Below are positions 1-11,115 of a stretch of DNA of 64,000 nt, one piece after another. The notes beneath the pieces are model-generated. The model was not told the DNA's origin. It made no database searches and was given only the letters and a program-made list of their open reading frames with translations. The stretch is from Triglochin maritima. Its lineage: Eukaryota > Streptophyta > Magnoliopsida > Alismatales > Juncaginaceae. The stretch is taken from the NCBI GenBank assembly GCA_963682175.1, contig OY821775.1, forward strand, positions 31,370,053 to 31,434,052. Direction: 5' to 3'. Numbering within the stretch: position 1 is the stretch's first letter; the number at the start of each line of letters is the position of its first letter. The position numbers and the translations under genes were made by a program.

Positions 1-152
1 GCACCCGATAAACCCGGTTAAGTCTAACGAATGCAACCGCGCCCGGCGGTTAAATTCGCCCAAAAAGGAAACTTTTGCAAAACCAACATAACTCAAAACA
101 AAGACAATAAAACACATAAAAGGACTAATAAAACTAAAAACAGAGTGGCAGG

Positions 153-169
153 AGAGCGGGTCTTACAAC
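153..169. repeat. 17-bp inverted repeat, left copy
   Basis: This segment is the exact reverse complement of GTTGTAAGACCCGCTCT at 3244-3260. The pair brackets the LINE fragment and the first minisatellite. Weak similarity continues for a few bases beyond on one side. It may mark ends of a decayed element. Confidence 0.7.
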
Positions 170-174
170 TTTGG

Positions 175-494
175 TTTTCCCCAATGAGTCGTGGTAGCAG
201 CCCCTTCAAGCGGTTTGCAAGTACTTTGGATGTGAATCTATAGGTCATGTTGAAAAGCATTATGGGTTGATAATCCTCCACCAAAGTTGGTGCTTTCTTC
301 TTTGGGATGATCTTGATTGACGTGGAATTCCATTGGGCCAGCACCTTCCTGCTATCCAAACAAGAACTCATGGCCTTGAACACATATCTCTTGATGAGTT
401 CCCATGCAACCTTGAAGAACTTTGCATTGAAACCATCGAGTCCAGACGCCTTATCCACATTTGCATTCAGCACCACATCTTCTAGCTCCTTCAT
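175..494 (-). pseudogene. LINE reverse transcriptase, N-terminal fragment
   Basis: The translation begins with the block KASGLDGFNAKFFK, the degenerate form of the SPGPDGF.A.FYK motif of plant LINE RT, and continues through WNSTSIKIIPKKKAPTLVED and the YRFTSKVLANRLKGLLPRLI block, which are RT regions 0 to 2. After IGENQSC the homology ends; the remaining residues to position 93 look unrelated. The YADD active-site region is not present. The enzyme would have primed cDNA synthesis at nicked target DNA; this copy cannot. Confidence 0.85.
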
Positions 495-503
495 GTCTAA
501 TTA

Positions 504-986
504 TCATGTTATCTCAGTCCCCTCTGCCGGTAGAAGTTGTGGTCGGATGAGAGAGGGGTCAAGGGGTTTCACCTGCAAATCATTAGCAAACAAGTTATCA
601 TAAAAATGTCGGAAGGCGTCCTGGATCTCTCCCTCCTCTTCCACGATGTTGGCACCCTCACACACTCGTCCCACTTGGTTGGTGGCTCTTCTCACTCTAA
701 GTTGTGCATGGAAAAACCTAGTGCTTCGATCCCCCTCTTTTAACCACTTCACCCTATTTTTTTGTCGAATAATAGACTCCTCCCAAGCAAGAGCCCGTGC
801 CAGAGACTCCTTTGCTGCCCCTTCAACAAAGGAGAGCTCAATATCATGTGGAGCGTCCATCCTTCGCCTCCTCACTTCCCAAGTGCTTCGCGAGCCTCTC
901 CCACCTTGTGGGTAACATTTCCAAAAGTTGACCCACTCCACCGTATAGGCATCTTCTTGACTTTGTTCAACTTTGCTGCCACACAA
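504..986 (-). pseudogene. LINE ORF2 linker between endonuclease and RT
   Basis: This open stretch contains WEESIIRQKNRVKWLKEGDR followed by STRFFHA, the conserved 'W..EGD.NT.FFH' signature that precedes RT in plant LINE ORF2 proteins, then a region ending PLDPSLIRPQLLPAEGTEIT just before the RT fragment. The two pieces are separated by a stop or frameshift near 495-503. It has no independent function; it is the middle of a broken ORF2. Confidence 0.85.
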
Positions 987-1059
987 AACATGGGAGTGGC
1001 CCTCACATACTTAGCCTATGCTCTTTCTACTATCCCACAAAACTCATGTTCAGCCCAAT

Positions 1060-1795
1060 GATTCTCAAATCCGAACATCTTCTTATTTCGCCTTTCGTTG
1101 CCTTCCGTCTTCATGATGAGCATTGCATGATCGCTCAAGTCCTTTTCACCAACAAAATAGTATGATTCCGGTAACAACTCGAGACACACATTATTTATTA
1201 GGATCCAGTCATTCGTCGTTTCAATACATGTAGTTCAATCGGATGAATTCGACCAAGTAAACTCACCACCGGTTGATGGCATCTCAAGGAGCTGAAGTGC
1301 ATCAATACAATCATTAAATTCCAGCATAGAAACCTCTTTTCTCACTTGCCCTTCGAATGAAATTCAAGTCCCCCCTATCCACGGCCTTGATGCGTGTGGT
1401 GCCACTTCAAGAAGATCATTCCACAATGCTCTCCTATCCACATGCCCATTTTGACCATAGATTGACGTGATGACAAACTCGGTTCCATCCCTCTTTAGGC
1501 TCGCCTTGAAGTGTAGTAATTGTGTTGTTTCAAAGGTGACACTCATATCCATTATTTGGTCATTCCAAATCACTTGATCCGCCCAGAATCTACAATCATG
1601 TTATTCGACATCCATGCATGAGGCCAAATCGCTCATTTGAAATGTTTAATCTTTTTATGCTTAACCTTACGCTCCAGAAGACACACCACATCCGAGTTTA
1701 CTTCCTTTATTGGACCCTCAATCATGAGTGCACGACCATGTCCATTTGCACTGTGCACATTCCATACTAGGACATTCATGGATTCAAAGGTGCGG
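1060..1795 (-). pseudogene. LINE AP-type endonuclease domain, broken
   Basis: On the minus strand the segment starts near 1795 with VLVWNVHSANGHGRA, the N-terminal block of the endonuclease/exonuclease/phosphatase fold (usually WNCRG). It continues at 1573-1364 with FVITSIYGQNGHVDRRALWN, and ends near 1110 with DLSDHAMLIM, where the SDH motif carries a catalytic histidine. At least two frame breaks occur between these blocks. The enzyme nicks target DNA in LINE transposition; this copy is inactive. Confidence 0.8.
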
Positions 1796-1799
1796 GGTG

Positions 1800-2700
1800 A
1801 CCCCCTTTACCTCCACACAAAATATTTTTGCTACTAATTTTCCTCCCGGATCGCCGAAGTGTTGGTGGTGGAGAGCTTGCTTTGTTCATGCATTCCTCCC
1901 TCTCTTCTTCTCCTTCCACCACCGAATCCATCCCATTTCCGAGTATCTCAAACCTTCCCCCACTTTGTTTTTCTATTTCTTCGTAGGTTCCTTTCCACTT
2001 GCCACTCTCGAGGGAGAGGCCCAACAAGTCTCCTCATGCACAAAAGAGGCTAGCCCAGTTGGTTCATTTTCCCCATCCTTTGAGATGTTTTTCCTCATCT
2101 CGTACCCATCAAGACTACCCTCTTGTTCATGTTGCGTTTCCCCCATCTTCCCAATTGTGGTGTGTCCATGAGTTTCGTCTCCCACACAAACAACCTCTCC
2201 TTCAAGTGTAGCATGTGCTCGCTTTCCATGCAAAAGACCCTCTTACACTTGATGTTGCCCACTCTCCTCAATTGGAGTATCCTCCACTAAGTGTCCTCCA
2301 AGCATATCCACGTTGTCCCCCACTTTGTCCTTACCATGTAAACTTGTCCTCTTCTTATTTGCCCAATTGTATCTAGAGCACTCAAGTCCATTCCCATTGG
2401 CTGTTCCGAAAATGGGCCTAGCACATTTCCCATCCATTTCTCTTCGCTCTTCTTGTCCACCAATAGGCTCCCTCCCTTATGCACCCTTGTTTGAAACCGT
2501 TGGAGACTTAGGGAGGAGTTCCATTTTGTCTCCAAAGCTATTTTGTCTCATGCCACATGGCCTATCCTCATTTGTTCCCTCCAAAATTGTTGAGGAGCAA
2601 AAATGTGCCTCATTTAAACTATTACCTTCCATTGCTTCCTCCTCACATGCCCGTCCACATGGCACCTCCCAATTCTCCCAACATATTAACTCACTCCAAC
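1800..2700 (-). pseudogene. Probable LINE ORF1 C-terminal or linker region
   Basis: Short minus-strand frames of 60 to 90 codons, rich in Glu, Gly, Lys and Arg, lie directly upstream of the endonuclease; one ends RRSGRKISSKNILCGGKGG before the endonuclease start. Position and composition fit the 3' part of a LINE ORF1 or the spacer between ORFs. I see no zinc knuckle or RNA-binding motif, so the assignment rests mainly on context. Confidence 0.45.
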
Positions 2701-2814
2701 CATGCTACCTAAGATCGATTTCAATCATGTAAGTTTTATTTTGGTGTCTTTTTTCGGTTATCTCTTGTTTTTTGGACCATTACGTGATTTATTTTTGGCT
2801 ATCTTCTATTGGGT

Positions 2815-3235
2815 TTGGATCATCACCGATTTGGTCCAAACAAGCTGGCCCACTGCATAAATGAGCTGGCTGATTGTTCCAAAAAAGTTCACTCATTTTG
2901 TCCCAACATACTCACTTGGTCTACCAATAAATCTGGCTCGTTTGATCCGAACCAGCTGGCTCGTTGGTCCGAACAAGCTAGCTGGTTTGGTCAAAACAAG
3001 CTCGCTCTTTTGGTACAAACAAGCCCACCTATTTGGTCCAAACAATCTGGGTCATTGTTCCAAATAGCTAGTTCATAATGCAAGTGTCCTACTCGGGACG
3101 CCTATGTGTCCCGCTCGGTCGGAAAAAAAAAGTTGGCTTGTTTGGTCAAAACAATCCAACTTCTTTGGTACAAACCAGCTGACATGTTTGGTCCAAATAA
3201 GCTGGCTCTTTTGGTCCAACCAAGTTGGGTCGTTC
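2815..3235. repeat. Degenerate minisatellite, about 22-bp unit
   Basis: Imperfect copies of TTTGGTCCAAACAAGCTGGC plus a short TCG/TCA tail recur every 21 to 24 bases, with a gap at about 3085-3130. Variants include TTGTTCCAAA and TTTGGTACAAACAAGC. The short reading frames in this array are by-products of the repeat. A weaker relative occurs near 57675-57715 to the right of the MULE. Confidence 0.8.
3085..3125. repeat. Short block of GGGACG-type repeat
   Basis: About two units of the same degenerate repeat found at 5915-6115 and 60505-60730 (core GGGACGCAAGTGTCCCGCTC) lie inside the TTTGGTCCAAA array. Confidence 0.55.
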
Positions 3236-3243
3236 CAAATAAT

Positions 3244-3260
3244 GTTGTAAGACCCGCTCT
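3244..3260. repeat. 17-bp inverted repeat, right copy
   Basis: GTTGTAAGACCCGCTCT, the inverse of 153-169. See the left copy. Confidence 0.7.
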
Positions 3261-4249
3261 TCTGATCTTATAATAAAGTTCATTCTCATCGTTCATGCTT
3301 GTGTTTATATGTTTATTGTATGCTTGTTCTATTGTATGTAGATTTTTGTTTCATGGAGGTTTCCCTTTCCAGGGACGGTTCCTCTTTGGGGAAAATACCT
3401 CTTCAAGGAAAAAATCCTCTTTGAGGAAACATTTCCTTTTTAATCGTGCAATTGCAGTGCGCAAGTGCATGCACAACTAGACTCGGCTGGCTTGGTGTTG
3501 GTTGACGGTGGCGTTGGACCTCAAAACTCTAGTGCCATGTGGTTTGGTGTGTTGGATGTGGGTGAGTCAGCAGCTGAGGTGGTGCCATGTCATCATGCAT
3601 TCAAATTCAAATTTCAGCAAGAAAGGAAGGAGATCTTGAGAGATGTTGTGCATTAATGGGGGTTGTGTATGGAAAATGTGGATGACTAGGGCTGAAACCC
3701 TATCGGCCTCCCATAATTCCCTTCCCACTCCTACACACCACTCCGCCCTCTCCCTCTCCGGTGACCAGGCGGCACTCAGGTGAACTACGCCGGCGACATC
3801 ATCAAATTTCGGAAATCTAGTGCAAACCTTTCCAACTTGCAAGAAGGACTGACTCTAGCAATCCGGATCGAGCGCATCGATTGCTCGAACTCAGGTGTGC
3901 TTCTGGTCCAAAACTAGGATAACAAGTGGTTGTGTTTTTCCATCCAGCACCAGTAGGCTGTCTGGTCAAGCACCTAGGGTGCACGTGCGGGTGGAACTCA
4001 ACCTGGCTTGGTTGGATGTAGCGCGGGTCCTGGGCTCCGATGGGTGGCTGGGGCATCCTCCCCTCTCATCACGACCTTCGTCACATATTTCCCTTGTGGT
4101 TTGGGGAGAGAAACCGGCAAGGATGAGGTTGGGCAGTGGGGGAGCACGTCGGGGGTGTTGCATGCATGTTCCTGCGTGGTGTGTTGCTTCATGTCTTGTT
4201 GTATGGACTCGTGGTTGCATGTATCTTTGTGGAGGTGTTTTGCTTGCTT
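3261..4249. other. Unassigned stretch with a GC-richer island
   Basis: No recognisable protein family is encoded. From about 3690 to 4200 the sequence is clearly more GC-rich than its surroundings and lacks the element motifs seen elsewhere. It resembles a leader or first exon of an ordinary gene, but no reading frame on either strand matches a family I know. A captured gene fragment inside the MULE is possible but unproven. Confidence 0.4.
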
Positions 4250-4780
4250 GATTATGTGATTATTTCATGATTAGTTGCAGTTAAGATGCTACATGTTTAT
4301 GTATTATTAGTTTCTAGATTTATGTGACTATTTCAAGATTAGTTGTTGTAAATATGCTACATGTTATTGTATTATTTAGTTGCTAGATTTATGTGATTAT
4401 TTCATGATTAGTGGCTGTTAAGAGCTACATGTCTATGTATTATTTATTTGTTGGATTTACGTTATTATTTCATGATTAGTTGTTGTTAAGATGCAACACG
4501 TTTTTTTTTTATTTTGTTGCTAAATTTATGTGATTATTTCATGATTAGTTGTTGTTAAGATGCTACATGTTTATGTATTATTTTGTTGCGGGATTTATGT
4601 GATTATTTCATGATTAGTTTGCTATTAAGATGACACATGGTCATGTGTTATTTAATTTCTGGATTTATGTTATTTTTCATGGTTAGTTTGCCGCTAAGAT
4701 ATTATAGGCTTGTGTATTATCTAGTTGTTGGTTTTATGTGATTTTTCATGATTAGTTTTAAGAATCTATTACTATTATTG
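4250..4780. repeat. Tandem repeat, period about 69 bp, about 8 units
   Basis: The phrase TGATTATTTCATGATTAG recurs, with variants, at 4257, 4325, 4394, 4462, 4531, 4600, 4670 and 4739, a spacing of 68 to 70 bases. Between these lie copies of AAGATGCTACATGTTTATG and TTGTTGCTAGATTTATG. Copies diverge by roughly 10 to 20 percent, and the last two most. No coding potential. Confidence 0.92.
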
Positions 4781-5914
4781 CACACGTATTTCATAGTTTT
4801 ATAGCTATTGTTGCTTCTATCTGAATGTGATAATGTGGATGAATGTATATAGGTAAAGAATTTGATACTATGACCATTGTTTCATGACCCGTAGATAGCA
4901 AGACATTATGTTGTGCTTAATTGTTTCGATTTGATATAGTCATTTGATTGTGTTCTTGCTGCCTATTAACTTGTTGCGCATGTGTTAGCTTCTGCTTTAT
5001 TATGCTTAAAAGCCTTGTGGAAGTTCATTTGCTCATTGTATTGTGTATGAGTTGACTTCTAGCTATAGATTGGATGTCGTCCTATAGATAGCTTGCATTT
5101 GCATATTGGTGAATAAAAAAAATTAGGGCACTGATGTTGAGGGGCCAACAATCCGGATTGTAAGACTTATATGTAGAGAGGCCAGGTGTAAGATAAGTCC
5201 TAGACATCTGCACCATCATTTGCTACAGGACGGTCATTCCAAAGTTCGCGATGGAATCATGTAGGTGACTTGCCGTGAGTTGTGGTGTCTATCCGGAAGA
5301 CCGTTGTGTGCCGAGCAGTGGGTCACAGTTTTTGGTGACCCACTTTTGGATTAGACAAACATTGCTGGTGGTTGGTTTCCTATGTAGAGGAACCTCTTCC
5401 GGTGGAACCTGAGCAACGCAGCTATGTAGAGTGTTCGTCTGGCGCAGGTATGTAGAGTTGTTGCCTTTTTTCTGTGCATGTGTGGTTAGGTCTCATGCAT
5501 AACTTCTTATCTTGTTTTTCGACTCGGAGCATACGGGATTTTCTCGATTGAAAACTCATGCATATTCCTTGATGGTTTTGCCTCAGGTACTTAGGTTTCT
5601 TATATGGGTTCGATTGGAGGAGTTTCGGACAACTCTGTACACGAGGGACACGTTGACCAGATTTTTCCAGTTATCTTTTTGCTTCTGCGTTATTTATGAT
5701 GTAATTCCATTATCGAACTCGATGTATTGTATTTGATGTTACTTCCCATATATGGATAATTTCACTTTTTAGTTTATGTCTTATTTTTGTCTATCCATGT
5801 ATGCTTTTATTAAGTACTTCTACAATGTGTCGTCTTTTATTGTAACTCCTTTGGTAGTCGTGGATTTCTCTGATCGTGATAGTTTGCTTGGTTTCCCTAG
5901 TTTGCTTTGGGGCC
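4781..5914. other. Unassigned AT-rich stretch
   Basis: I find no motif-bearing ORF on either strand. The region is T-rich and intron-like in composition. A phrase with TATGTAGAG recurs three or four times between 5168 and 5458 without a regular period. Confidence 0.4.
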
Positions 5915-6115
5915 ATTACAAGTGCGATTAGGACCCAAGTGTCCAGTTCAGGGCGAGTCTGTCCTGCTCAGGACCGATCAAGAGTTCGGGACGCAAGTGT
6001 CTTCCTCTCAGGATCCAACTGTCTCATTCTAGGTGAGTCTATCCTACTCAGGACGCAAGTGCCTTACTCCGAATGAGTCTCTAGTGTTCCTCTCCATATG
6101 AGTTTCCCGCTCGGG
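5915..6115. repeat. Degenerate minisatellite, GGACGCAAGTGTC type
   Basis: Roughly nine imperfect units of about 20 to 24 bases alternate between forms near GGACGCAAGTGTCC and GGGCGAGTCTGTCCTGCTCA. The same alternating pattern is found at 60505-60730. The array ends near 6130 in CCTGGGTCATTGCAAC, a phrase with a relative at 57700. Confidence 0.8.
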
Positions 6116-6559
6116 TTGAAATGACCTGGGTCATTGCAACTTCATTAAGAATCTGGGTTGTTTCCAAAAAAAATTAGAATTTCTTAGGACTTTCTTAGGT
6201 CTTTTTTCTTTAATTTTTTTGTTAAAATAACTAATTGTTCTTCGTGAATTTAATGTAGGTCTTTTATTGAGTTTTTGACTATGTTTAGGTATAAGAATCA
6301 AGTGAATCTCCATACATTATGTGGATTACCGCACATACTGAATTGGTGGTTTTTGTTTGATCGTATTGGCATTGCTTAGGTCCTAATATATAGTTCTCTT
6401 ATGAGGTATGAGAAGGTTATGATAATACCTCTGCTCTTGTTATAGAGGCCGATGCACATCTACCTTTTGTATTACTCTGAAGTCTTGGTGTGTCTCGCAT
6501 TAAGATTGGCGTGGTGGTACCCATCGACGTTGAGTTTCTTGATGTCGAGCCACACACAA

Positions 6560-8144
6560 CCACAATGTACCAATTGTGGAGGTGACTCCAGAAAAAAGTA
6601 TGTTCATAAAGTCATTTTGTTGTTTAAAACACCCGTACGCTCCACTGTATTGAGTCTGGTGAGCACACCAAAGGCAAAGAGGCCCTATGAGACTCCTAGT
6701 GGATCAAAGAGAATGAAATTGTCACCAATTTTCAATAAACGTGGAAAACAATTTGCAATTCTATACCGTTGAAGATTGGCTAAAGCAATCTGGTAGTGGT
6801 ACAAGTACTCTGAATAGAGTGATGGATTTTTGGGAAATGGATATTGAAAGTGTTGGTCAAGAATTTGAAAATGCGATAATATTTCAGAAATGTCTCACAA
6901 AGTATGCAATATCTTGTGGTTTCAACTACAAGTTTAAGAGAAATTGTCCTTCCAAAGTTACCGCACGTTGTGGATAATTGTTCGTGGTGCGTGTATGGAA
7001 TCAAATCCTCTCGTTCTGGTTACTTTCTCATAAAAGAACTTGTGAGAGAACATATTTGTTGTGGTGGTGGAATTGGAACAACAGGTCATCCCAGAACATC
7101 AAATACTTTTTCTAACATTGTAGCGCCTATGTTGAAACGACCAATGTATCAACCATGTGAATTATGAACAGATATATCTCGTGAACTTGGGGTGCAAATA
7201 CCATACATTCAGGGAGATGAATAAGTTAATAGGGATATCAAGACTTATATGATATCGAGAGGCTGTACTTGAAAACAATTCAGGTTCTTTAGTGGACTTG
7301 GATTGGGACACCGAAAGTCGACGATTTAGAGGAATTGTTTTGACGTTTAATGGTAGTATAGTCAGGTTTAGAGATTGTTGTTGACAATTATTATTTTTAG
7401 ATGGTAATTTTTTGAATACTAAGGCATTCTTCTTGGGGATACTCGAGTCAAAGCGCAGAATGAGACGTTCCCGTTGACTTTTGTCGTAGTTTCTGTCGAG
7501 AACGAAGAAAATTAGGAATGGTGTTTGCAAGACTTTAAGAAATTTCTTGTGTCGAGTATACCTTTAACAATCGTCTCTGATTGTTGCAATGGTCTCACTT
7601 CATCTTTTGAATGAGTTTTCCCAACATGTCCCCATGCCTATTGTTTAAGCCACGTGGAAGACAATTTCTAAACGTGTGAAGAAATTCATTGACTCTTTTG
7701 GACCCGAACATTGGCCAAATGCGTTATTCCAAGGAGAAAGATATTAAAATATGTATTCGAATGTGGCGGAGAGCTTTTAATGTGTGGACTCTTGATGCAA
7801 GAAACCTTGCTATATCATATCGAATTTTCTTGTAGATAATGGAACTTTCTCGTAGATGGAAAATTGTGTCCTCTGAGTTGATTGATAACTTGTGTCCTAA
7901 AGTAGAAATGATCCTTAAGAAAAACATATCTGAATTTTGAGGAGTAGAATGTTCGATTTCGGTTCGAGGCATAATAATTAAGGTACACAAAACACATTCT
8001 TGCACCATAAATGTAGAGCAATTAGACTGCACATGTTCGAAATGGCATATTCTTCAGATCCCTTGCCATCATGATTGTCCAACAATACAGTTCCTTGGTG
8101 AAAATTTTCATGATTATTGTAGTTTATATTGGACATTTTATATG
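6560..8144 (+). pseudogene. MULE transposase (MuDR family), disrupted
   Basis: The blocks appear in family order. First is the N-terminal DNA-binding region around VGQEFENAIIFQKCLTKYAI (6850-6970). It continues after a frameshift with SWCVYGIKSSRSGYFLIKE and GGGIGTTGHPRTSNTFSNIV (6980-7165). The MULE core remains in fragments across 7290-7800, with SFGPEHWPNALFQGE near 7700 and NVAESFNVWTLDARN near 7760. Last is a SWIM zinc finger with CTCSKWHILQIPCHHD near 8020-8070. At least six stops or frame changes are present. The enzyme binds transposon ends and catalyses DDE-type cut-and-paste transposition; this copy is dead. The C-terminus is displaced to 57311. Confidence 0.85.
8140..8144. other. 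Target-site duplication ATATG, left
   Basis: Identical to 16700-16704, directly flanking the LTR ends. It proves a single insertion event into the MULE. Confidence 0.92.
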
Positions 8145-9536
8145 TGTTGAACGTTTTAATTAAACCGCAAGTGCACGGCCGCGATGAAGCGGTGGCAAGT
8201 ACGGGTCATCCTCAGGGAGGTGAACAACCTCTTGCTTGTACGAAATCAAGTGACAAAAAATAGGAGGAGAAAGATGTTTATGCTACTCTACTCTATACTA
8301 CGCTAAGAAGTACGAAATGTGAAAGAAGCAAACAACTGATGAAATAAGAACTAAGCTAAGAACAAAACAAGAATGCTGGAATTTCAGGAATGGAAAAACC
8401 CCTAAGGGGTGGAGGGAGTGCACACATGCAAAGATGTGGGTGTAGAATACATTCTTTAAGCACATGAATGTGGTGTTTATCAAGCATAGAAAGTGTCTAA
8501 ATGTTATGGCAAAACCTATCAATCTATTCACCAACTTAGTTGATTAACATTTACATATGCAAGTTGCTTATTTCAGAACCTAAACAAGCATGAGAGGTGT
8601 CTAATCATTTTGGCAAAACACATCAAGTTATAAATTCTATCCTAACCAAGCCAGCATACATTCATGTTTGAACAACACATAAAAAATAAAGCATTCATCC
8701 CATTCTCTAATGCATGTATGTACATCTACTCCACCCCCCAAAGGGGATGGAACTACTCACTAAACATTACACTAATTATTAAACTAAGCAAAGAAAGCAT
8801 ATTAAAACTAAGCTATAAATAAAAGACGATTAAACTAAAACATGCACAAATAATAAAAGAAGCATAAACAAACAATGAAAGAAACACAAAACTTTATTGA
8901 TAAAATGACTCACATTAAAAGTAGCATCCTCCTACTTTAGTGTGTGCTTCAAGGCCTCACTTCTAGTAGGAAGAATAGCCACTTAAAATATGGAGTGAAT
9001 ACAATGGAAGGTGAAGAGTTCTATTTATGGCCATGGAAAAAGGCGAACCGGGACAATCCCCCGATGTGGGACTAAACCAACACGAAAAATAGCCTCAACG
9101 AACATTAATACAAGTCCAGGACAAATCTTGGCGGATCTGGACTAATCCAGACCGCCAATTGGCGGTCCAAAATGTTCGGATCCAGTTGAGTTTTATTCTG
9201 GGCTTTGCTTTGTGCTTTTGGTGGTCTTTGATGCATCTACTTCGTTTGTTGGAGCTCCGACCCGAATCCAATTGCTAAAATACTCCCCATGATGGTGTGA
9301 AGTATTCTGTTTTGCTCTTAGGTCCCTCTGTCTTGCATTGAGGTCCTTCTCCCTTGCATCTTGGTCCCCAGATCTCACGATCCAGTCCTTTTTCCCAGCT
9401 TTTGGGTCCTTTTATGTTTCATCTCTTCAAACCTATTTATTCCTGAAAACTAAACATAAAATTCATGACATAGCATTGTTTAGGTGAAAGATAATGGATA
9501 TAAGATACAAATATGAGCATGAAATGATGACAATCA
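8145..9536 (-). repeat. 3' LTR of the pol-less Athila-type element
   Basis: Begins TGTTGAACG and ends GACAATCA on the plus strand. It holds one copy of the palindrome GACCGCCAATTGGCGGTC at 9150-9167 and a TATA-like CATAAATAGAAC on the minus strand near 9023-9034. A homologous solo LTR is at 27907-29307. Confidence 0.93.
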
Positions 9537-9553
9537 AATACCCCCACACCTAA
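9537..9553 (-). other. Polypurine tract
   Basis: On the minus strand TTAGGTGTGGGGGTATT directly abuts the 3' LTR start. The same tract precedes the LTRs at 37814 and 55951. It primes plus-strand DNA synthesis in LTR elements. Confidence 0.85.
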
Positions 9554-11115
9554 CGTTTGCTAGTCCCGAGCAAAACAAAGAAAGAGAAAAGCATACGAAA
9601 AACAAGAAATCCTAACTCACTTTCGTAGGAATCACGGTTGCACTTAGCACGTGCAACAAGCCGTTAAACCTCCTTGTCGCCAAGGAGGAGGAGTGTTGTC
9701 TCCTGAAGGTTTTCAGCGGATATACCCACAAAATCCGAAAAAGATGCATTAATCAATCTAGCTACACGACTCGTTGGACTTATTTTGTCGATCATGGGAC
9801 GTGGTAATACTCGGGTCGACTCTATATATGTAATCCGTCCACACACCTAGCCTAATGAGTTATTCGTGAAAGTTAGCCAAGGACTTAAGTGAAAGACATG
9901 GGTATCCTTAACTTCTGAATGTGATACAATGTGTAAAGTCCATTTTGGTTCTTATTCGATTTTTTTCTTTTTTTTTCTTTGGAACATTTTATTGGTTGGT
10001 GTTTGATTCTCCCAGGGTCAAGTTTCATGCTTCATTGCCTATGAGGACTTACACTATCACGTACACCTTCCCCCAAATCTCCTCATAGGGCGATCCCTAC
10101 CACCCGTGTAACGGGGGTTCGGTCGGTGCATCCCAAGTCAGATGACTCGAAAGCACCACGCACAAAGTCCCCTCAGACCTACTTTCCCGAGTGATAGGAG
10201 CCGTGCGAGAAGAGACAACACCACTTATTTATCTACATGGGAACCAAAACCCCTACACTTAAGTTTCACAAAAAGAGATTAAGGGGCCTCGACTACGACA
10301 AACTTCCTTATACTCACAAACACGAATTATTTGACTCACTAGGTTCAGGGTGGACTTCTTTAAATGTTTGAATACTGAAACCCTATGATTACACGCCCCC
10401 CCCCCCCGAGGGAAAACCGGGGTGCATCCTAACGACTCGATAAGACCTAAAGCCAGTAAACCAAAAATCCTAATGCATCAAGTTCAAGACAATTTTGGGA
10501 GCTTTCTTTTTACTTTGCCTCTCAACGGTTTTGCACATGCTAAACACACGCAAAACCCACAAAAACATTTTCTTTCGCAAACACATGAAGATTTTGAAAG
10601 AAATGTGAAAAATTTAAAGCACTAGGCAAGCAAAAGAAGACAAGTCACCCATGGATCATGGCAAGCAGATATGTCGATATTAAATGCGGCACACTAACAT
10701 GACCCTATCAATACACACAAAAGAAAACGAAATCAAAAGAAAAAGACTCGACTATGTACACACGTAAAACACCCCCCCACACCAACTTCATGCATTGTCC
10801 TCAATGAATGTCAGCATGATACTACATGGATATATGCATGAAAAAGGAGAGATCTCACCAACATGAAGTACAAAGGGACGTTCGGGGTCATGTTGATGGA
10901 CACAAACCCAAATTCCCTCAAAACATGTGAGAAGCTGAAGAAGGGAGATAAATACGTGAAGAGATTGGGCCCAAGTACACAAGGGTTGGGGCCCACAACA
11001 ATCGATGCTCACTGAAGGAGTCTTTTATTACACACTTCTTCTTCTTCTTTTTTCTTTTTTTTTTCTTTTTTTACAAGATATATACAATAACCAAGATATT
11101 CTCATAATCATTTGG
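9554..11115 (-). other. 3' non-coding region of the pol-less Athila-type element
   Basis: No coding sequence is supported. On the minus strand it is similar through most of its length to 36530-37796 and 54660-55930, the 3' regions of the neighbouring Athila copies; for example the phrase around CCGTGATTCCTACGAAAGTG occurs in all three. This ties the gag-only element to that family. A poly(C) run is at about 10397-10407. Confidence 0.75.

Larger units (their letters stand above)
175..2700 (-). mobile_element. Degenerate LINE (non-LTR retrotransposon), 3' part missing
   Basis: Read on the minus strand, the order is a basic ORF1-like or linker region (about 2700-1776), an endonuclease (about 1795-1060), a linker (986-504) and the first part of a reverse transcriptase (494-175). 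This is the usual order of plant L1-type LINEs. Several frameshifts and stops separate the pieces, so no continuous ORF2 remains. Homology to RT stops near position 175, where the sequence changes to unrelated DNA, so the catalytic RT core, the 3' end and any poly(A) tail are absent. A 17-bp inverted repeat lies just outside (153-169 and 3244-3260). I am confident of the class, less so of the 5' limit. Confidence 0.85.
6450..8144 (+). mobile_element. MULE (Mutator-like transposon), left part
   Basis: The segment carries the DNA-binding, core and SWIM regions of a MuDR-type transposase and stops at 8144, the exact target site of the LTR element that follows. The missing C-terminal part is recognisable at 57311-57560 on the same strand. 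The terminal inverted repeats of the MULE were not identified; related minisatellites on both sides (3085-3125, 5915-6115, 60505-60730) suggest that it extends well beyond the transposase. Confidence 0.85.

Noticed and set aside
1728..2732. Plus-strand frames up to 147 codons
   Set aside because: They are antisense to the LINE, whose endonuclease and linker motifs are on the minus strand.
3895..4259. Overlapping frames on both strands of 80 to 118 codons in the GC-richer island
   Set aside because: No frame shows a family motif and several overlap; I could not choose one, so the island is listed only as unassigned.
8298..8534. 78-codon minus-strand frame, also present at 15461-15697
   Set aside because: It lies in the LTR of the pol-less Athila-type element and is duplicated with it. 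No domain.
10397..10407. Poly(C) run as a special structure
   Set aside because: A single homopolymer in non-coding element DNA; the related copies have a mixed CCCTCGGGGGC-type sequence there, so slippage is enough to explain it.
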